The translations under genes and the position numbers were made by a program. This document shows, in pieces, positions 61,901 to 64,000 of a stretch of DNA of 64,000 bases. The stretch comes from Euryodendron excelsum (lineage: Eukaryota; Streptophyta; Magnoliopsida; Ericales; Pentaphylacaceae). The number at the start of each line of letters is the position of its first letter. The stretch's first letter is position 1. The notes under the pieces are model-generated. The model had not been told where the DNA came from and did not search any database. It saw nothing but the letters and a program-made list of their open reading frames with translations. The stretch spans positions 15,715,001 through 15,779,000 of the forward strand of contig CM065378.1 in the NCBI GenBank assembly GCA_033060915.1, given 5' to 3'.

Positions 61901-62105
61901 TTAGTCAATCAGAGCCAATCACTTTCAAAGATCTAGAATGTAACACGGCAACTGGGGGTCGGGGGAGGGGGGCGGGTAGTGGCGGCTATTCTACAATAAC
62001 CCACCGCTCCTACAGTACTCCCATGTCATTTAGAAATGGAATGGAAAAGAAAAAATTATCCAAGGATAACTAAGATTTACATAAAGATAACTAGTGACCA
62101 TAAAA
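58999..62105. other. Gene-free region between ERF and RBR
   Basis: The start is the ERF 3' flank with a TA run near 59129-59148. From 60.6 to 61.9 kb the DNA is extremely AT-rich without coding sequence. A G-rich patch (GGGGGTCGGGGGAGGGGGGC) lies near 61955-61975. One MITE-like element is listed separately. Confidence 0.5.
60170..60343. mobile_element. MITE-like element
   Basis: GGGCCCGTTTGAGGTTTTTTT at the left and TATACCAAACGAGCTC at the right are imperfect inverted repeats; the interior is T-rich, then A-rich, with no coding capacity. Confidence 0.45.
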
Positions 62106-64000
62106 TTAGGAGTCTAGTTGCTCAGATTTCACAGGAGCGCCTGATGATGATGCGCTGCTTCCATTCTGAAGGTAGAGGCTGTTGGCCACCAAAGAGTCAC
62201 TAACCAACCCAGCATCAACATCATCGAAATTAAGTGTGCCTCTGACGAGCTTCCGGTTACTACTGAGAATGGAAGTTAACAAGGGCATAATTAGACATTT
62301 AACTAGATACGTTTCATACCTGAAAGTAATTGTTAACACTAACAAATATATAGTATATAAATACCCGTTCAAACGGTTGTTGATGGCAGTCAGGTCTTTA
62401 GAAGGGCTCTGGTAAGCATGAGTGCTCTCTCCAACACAAGCATAGTAGCTTTTGGAGCCATTTGAAATTAAAGCATCCATCTGAATGCATAATTTAATAT
62501 CAGCTTTAAAAACACATGAACCAAATAACTGTCTAATGGTGGGCAAGTTAAATGTGCCTACTGGTACTCAAGTCCTTCATAAGCACATAAATTGCAAGTG
62601 TGTCAGTTTGATGTGCTTTATTTACCAAATGATGTAGTTGTTAACTGAAATTTGCAATAACCTCTCACCAACCACACCAAAAAACACAACCTAGTTTCTT
62701 GTCAAAATATATATATATATATATATATGTACAGAACTTCATAGGCACGTATCTTGCATGTGTGAAGCTCTTATTCACTTGTCGTAGTTCCAAGGTGATC
62801 TAAAGCTTGTTGAAAAACATAAAGATCAATGAACTTTAGTTAAATGAACATCAGGAACATTTCTATGCCTTACAGCATGCATAGGGATTGCAATTGGCCA
62901 AGCTAATTGGGTAACCCAACTTTCCCTACTGCTGTTAGGACATCTGTGGAAAATTTTAAACATAGCCATTATGAACCCATTCAGGTTCAGGCCAAGGTAT
63001 AAACTAGGAAGCCAGACTAACTTGGGTATGGCCCATTAATCTTCCATTATCATTACTAATCTATAGTTTTTAGGTGACATACTCATATGCCCTTCATCAT
63101 TTGAGCAGATAGATTAAGAGAGAACCATAAACAGCTTGCTTTCGGGCTCCTTTCTACCAACACATCCCAAAACATCTTTGTTGCGGTCCCAACAATGCCC
63201 TCAAAAAACATATTCAAAATCCACTTCTTGTGTCATGAATCATTTGCTCATGATGGTCTTGTTAACGGAATTCAAAAAGAAAAACTGTTGTTCTGAATTA
63301 TATCAATCAATATGTTTTTTCCTTCCCTTTTCCTTTCTCTTTCTTTTTGTCTTTTTCCTTCTCCTTGTCCTTTTCTTTATTTGTGGTTACCCAGGATTAT
63401 CAGATACAGAAGTCTTCTTTCATTTTCTTTTTCTTTTCTTATTTGTTTTTCCGAACATGGTTTAACCACAATGTATGGACTAAAATTATGGCAACTTCCT
63501 AGAAACAACTACAAGCAGAAGTACTCAAATTTTTTGACTGCTTAAAAGGAAAACCTTCAATGTTGATCCTCTAATAGAAACCAAAATGAATTAGAAAATT
63601 GTAAATACATACTGACGAGGAAATAAACAAACAAGTGAAAAAATAATTAAAAAGTTAAGGGAGCAATGAATTTGATGTTTCTTTTAGATATGCAGAATGG
63701 ACAAATCACGTATTAACTTGACCCCATGAAGAGATCAATGATTTCAAACAAATGACTTAAGATTCTACTATGTATTCAAGCTTTCTTCAAGATGCATTAA
63801 CTTGAGATGCGACAAATAAAGTGATCGATAGAATAATTGAAAATTTAGTTGGGATCTTTGTGTACGAGGCCAGCAAAATCACATGTAAAAGACATATAAT
63901 GCAGAAGTTATTTTAAAACAAACAAAATAATAAAAATAAACAAATACCTTAGATGACCGTAGTGGAGAAACATATACATTATGTACTGCAGACACTTTTT
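62106..64000 (-). CDS. RBR: Retinoblastoma-related protein, C-terminal part (partial)
   Basis: Three terminal exons are inside the window: 64000(open)-63948, 62480-62365 and 62259-62106, with GT..AG introns and matching phases, ending in TAA at 62108-62106. They encode [17 protein letters not shown], then [20 protein letters not shown] and [18 protein letters not shown], then [20 protein letters not shown] and a C-terminus VKSEQLDS. This is the conserved tail of plant RBR, which includes CDK-type SP sites (YVSPLRS, YQSPSK). RBR binds E2F and LxCxE proteins in the nucleus and restrains cell-cycle entry and stem-cell divisions. The A/B pocket lies beyond the right edge. The 1.47-kb intron holds a TA run near 62709. 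No lesion is seen in the visible part. Confidence 0.95.

Overview
The window is nuclear DNA of a flowering plant, almost certainly a eudicot. It is AT-rich and intron-dense, and it carries plant-only families: a group III WRKY, a SPEECHLESS-type bHLH, a plant retinoblastoma-related C-terminus and an AP2/ERF factor. The species cannot be named from the sequence; the dense GA/CT microsatellites and interspersed retroelement remains do not identify it. All calls were made by eye; no alignment or database search was run.

Layout, left to right. 1-1852: 3' end of a Ty3/gypsy retrotransposon of the Tat type, comprising part of an antisense gene and the 3' LTR. 3045-3745: 3' end of a LINE. 5418-5680: a MITE. 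6103-6742: intact four-exon gene for 40S ribosomal protein eS27. 9018-10425: decayed group III WRKY gene, followed by three small terminal-inverted-repeat elements. 13753-16233 (minus): apparently intact three-exon SPEECHLESS gene. 16.7-26.2 kb: about 9.5 kb of gene-free AT-rich DNA with microsatellites and one MITE-like element. 26263-32632 (minus): ten-exon dihydrofolate synthetase gene carrying a frameshift, a lost splice donor, an altered P-loop and three in-frame stops, so read as a pseudogene. 33.7-43.3 kb: retroelement pile-up (LINE endonuclease fragment, LTR-like segment, 5'-truncated Tat element, Copia gag remnant). 46.2-47.1 kb: two MITEs. 47647-52251: intact five-exon Nudix hydrolase gene. 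57811-58998: single-exon ERF gene with a polyglutamine tract. 62106-64000 (minus): last three exons of the retinoblastoma-related gene RBR, which runs off the right edge.

The genes do not form a cassette. One functional link is known from Arabidopsis: SPCH starts the stomatal lineage and RBR restrains it, and here they lie on the same strand about 46 kb apart.

The most unusual structure is in the Tat element. On the strand opposite pol lies a separate three-exon gene with two canonical short introns. It converges on pol across a 65-bp tandem array whose every unit holds three potential hairpins. A second, independent copy of the same antisense gene at the left edge keeps the first intron and has a minus-strand TATA box. 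Antisense extra ORFs have been reported in Tat-lineage elements (for example Grande of maize), so the existence of the ORF is not new; the spliced structure, the promoter-like box and the hairpin array at the convergence point deserve a check.
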